DNA of 63,914 nucleotides from Mobiluncus sp034180645 (GTDB lineage Bacteria > Actinomycetota > Actinomycetes > Actinomycetales > Actinomycetaceae): the NCBI RefSeq assembly GCF_034180645.1, contig NZ_JAXFNY010000020.1:1-63914 (forward strand), given 5' to 3'. Each line of letters begins with the position of its first letter. Position 1 is the first letter of the stretch. This document shows positions 62,698 to 63,914 of this stretch, in pieces. A program made the translations under genes and the position numbers. Below the pieces are notes generated by a model, which was not told the DNA's origin, did no database searches, and saw only the letters and a list, made by a program, of their open reading frames with translations.

Positions 62698-63582
62698 TTA
62701 AAACTCAGAGTAATAAATGAGACCTGAATATTTCGTTTCGATGAGTCTGGAAACATCAATGGTTTCATCTATTTCAGCCAATAGTTTTGGTGGCAGATTA
62801 TCCTGATTCAACAGGCCACCGTCTGGATTGGTGGTTCCTTTACGTTGACTGAAGTTGAGCATACCTTTAGAGGTGTCGTAAGTCAGGCTATAGTTTCCCG
62901 TCAAAAGGTAACTGGTTCTAAACAGGTATTCGGATAATCCCCGTGCCGCGTTACAGAGCTTTTCAGTGCTGTTCTCAACATAGGTGACTTGGACTTTTGG
63001 GGTCGTTTCCGGCAAAAGCTCTGCCAGCTCGAGAGCTCCTTTGTCCTGTGGAATATCGAGCTGTTCGATAACTTTGTGCCAAGTCATCTCGGTACTTTTT
63101 CCATTACCCACGAGCGAAATTCCACTTTGGTTGTTAGTTGTATCAAAGTACAGCCCCATACCGACCTGGTCAGGATGATAGGTCTGTAACAGACGCAACA
63201 GAGTCAAAGAGACTTCCCCGATAGCATCCGGGTCTCCTGATTTAATGTTTGTCTGGATTTGTTTATACCAAGAACTGCCATTTACCGCTGGTACACTCGG
63301 ATCCCAGATACGGTTATAGTTTAGGGGAATAAACGTATCCGGCTGAGGGTTTACATCGATACTGGGTATTGAAAGACTGCAATTGAGCACTTCACGGGAG
63401 GAAAGTGATCCCGCATATCCCGGGCCGGTTTCAAGCATGTGGGGATTAGCTGCATCGACAGAACTAGCAGTATTACTGGGCTTGTTCTGCGAGGAAGGCG
63501 TCTCCGAGTCGTCGTGAGAACATCCTGATAAACCAATCATGAGGATGGAAAAACAAACCAGTCCTGAAAATAGTTTTCTCAT
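62698..63582 (-). CDS. Hypothetical lipoprotein
   Basis: A 294-residue lipoprotein: signal peptide and lipobox (LSGC, cysteine 21), a serine/asparagine-rich linker to about residue 50, then a globular domain of about 240 residues with few charged repeats and two further cysteines. No family is recognised. Base composition is AT-richer than its neighbours, which suggests a recent or surface-selected gene. It stands between the chorismate mutase gene and clpX on the same strand, with GGGAGG upstream of its ATG. Confidence 0.75.
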   Translation of the reverse strand: MRKLFSGLVCFSILMIGLSGCSHDDSETPSSQNKPSNTASSVDAANPHMLETGPGYAGSLSSREVLNCSLSIPSIDVNPQPDTFIPLNYNRIWDPSVPAVNGSSWYKQIQTNIKSGDPDAIGEVSLTLLRLLQTYHPDQVGMGLYFDTTNNQSGISLVGNGKSTEMTWHKVIEQLDIPQDKGALELAELLPETTPKVQVTYVENSTEKLCNAARGLSEYLFRTSYLLTGNYSLTYDTSKGMLNFSQRKGTTNPDGGLLNQDNLPPKLLAEIDETIDVSRLIETKYSGLIYYSEF

Positions 63583-63661
63583 GATATCCCTCCCAAATCC
63601 CAGTTCGAGTCTACCATCAATCTCAGTATTAGTGAACGATTTGGTTTAATACAGCTAAACG

Positions 63662-63914
63662 TTAGGCGGTCTTTGCGACCGAACCGCCGTGAATGTCCTG
63701 CAGCACGTAGGTGGGCTCGGCGCCTTCAAAAACGCACTCCGCCTCGATGATGACTTCCGCCACGTCGTCGCGTGAGGGCAGGTCAAACATGATTTGAGAG
63801 AGGGTGTTTTCCATCAGGGTCGACAGCGAACGCGCCCCGGTACCGCGTTTCTCAGCCAGCTCGGCCACCGCGTGAATCGCCGCATCGGTGAAAGTCAGTT
63901 TCACCCCGTCGAGC
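63662..63914 (-). CDS. clpX: ATP-dependent Clp protease ATP-binding subunit ClpX, 3' end
   Basis: Only the last 83 or so residues are in the window; the gene continues past the right edge. The segment LDGVKLTFTDAAIHAVAELA, then ERGTGARSL-type sequence (EKRGTGARSLSTLMENTL) and FDLPSRDD is the C-terminal domain of ClpX, the unfoldase that feeds ClpP. The sensor-2 arginine is in GTGARSL. Confidence 0.93.
   Translation of the reverse strand, partial: LDGVKLTFTDAAIHAVAELAEKRGTGARSLSTLMENTLSQIMFDLPSRDDVAEVIIEAECVFEGAEPTYVLQDIHGGSVAKTA

Overview
The window looks like chromosome of a motile, high-GC Gram-positive bacterium of the family Actinomycetaceae, most likely Mobiluncus. This is inferred from actinobacterial gene types (600-residue LeuA, cysteine-free L32, TNT-domain protein, secreted HNH nuclease), GTG and apparently leaderless starts, DtxR/IdeR-like operators and three methyl-accepting chemotaxis proteins. 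No rRNA, tRNA, CRISPR array or intact transposase was found. GC is moderate to high overall, with AT-richer patches at about 8-10 kb, 39.3-40.7 kb and 62.7-63.6 kb.

Layout. 0-7.95 kb: a structured 102-bp tandem repeat ending in a terminator, a sugar kinase, a GNAT acetyltransferase, a HAD/DNA methyltransferase/U32 operon, rpmF, a YigZ protein and cysK-cysE. 8.1-9.8 kb: a secreted streptogrisin-like serine protease gene broken by frameshifts. 10-17 kb: uppS-recO, a lactate permease, leuA behind a leucine-rich leader peptide, and a TNT (NADase-fold) protein. 17-24.6 kb: two chemoreceptors, citramalate synthase and a broken membrane acyltransferase. 24.8-31.5 kb: a branched-chain amino acid operon ilvB-ilvN-ilvC-eamA-leuB-ilvE. 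31.7-37 kb: an AspT/YidE-type transporter, and an operon of two paralogous solute-binding lipoproteins plus a chemoreceptor whose signalling half has foreign codon usage. 37-41.5 kb: tat genes interleaved with ruined molybdenum-cofactor genes and a 1.4-kb islet flanked by perfect 81-bp direct repeats. 41.5-50.4 kb: a membrane-anchored HNH nuclease coupled to a DNA methyltransferase, YbjN, a flavoprotein, an SDR, proC and valS. 50.5-62.1 kb: a frameshifted mobA and a large iron-uptake locus in two operons, each preceded by a DtxR/IdeR-like box. 62.2-63.9 kb: chorismate mutase, a lipoprotein and the 3' end of clpX.

How the genes work together. LeuA, CimA, IlvBNC, LeuB and IlvE cover most of leucine, isoleucine and valine synthesis, with isoleucine probably made through citramalate. 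The iron locus has the FTR1-P19-DUF2318-permease-permease-ATPase order of the Campylobacter P19 system. Here it is followed by an FMN-binding lipoprotein and ApbE, which suggests a flavin-based rather than thioredoxin-based electron supply (inference).

Most notable observations: (1) four molybdenum-cofactor genes (moaC, mog, moeA, mobA) are each damaged in a different way, pointing to loss of the pathway; (2) the direct-repeat-flanked islet; (3) a candidate leucine-responsive RNA switch at leuA; (4) the iron locus combining FTR1/P19, a flavinylated lipoprotein and a Met/His-rich DUF4418 protein; (5) the SBP-SBP-chemoreceptor operon with a mosaic receptor. All calls are from reading the sequence; no database search was run.
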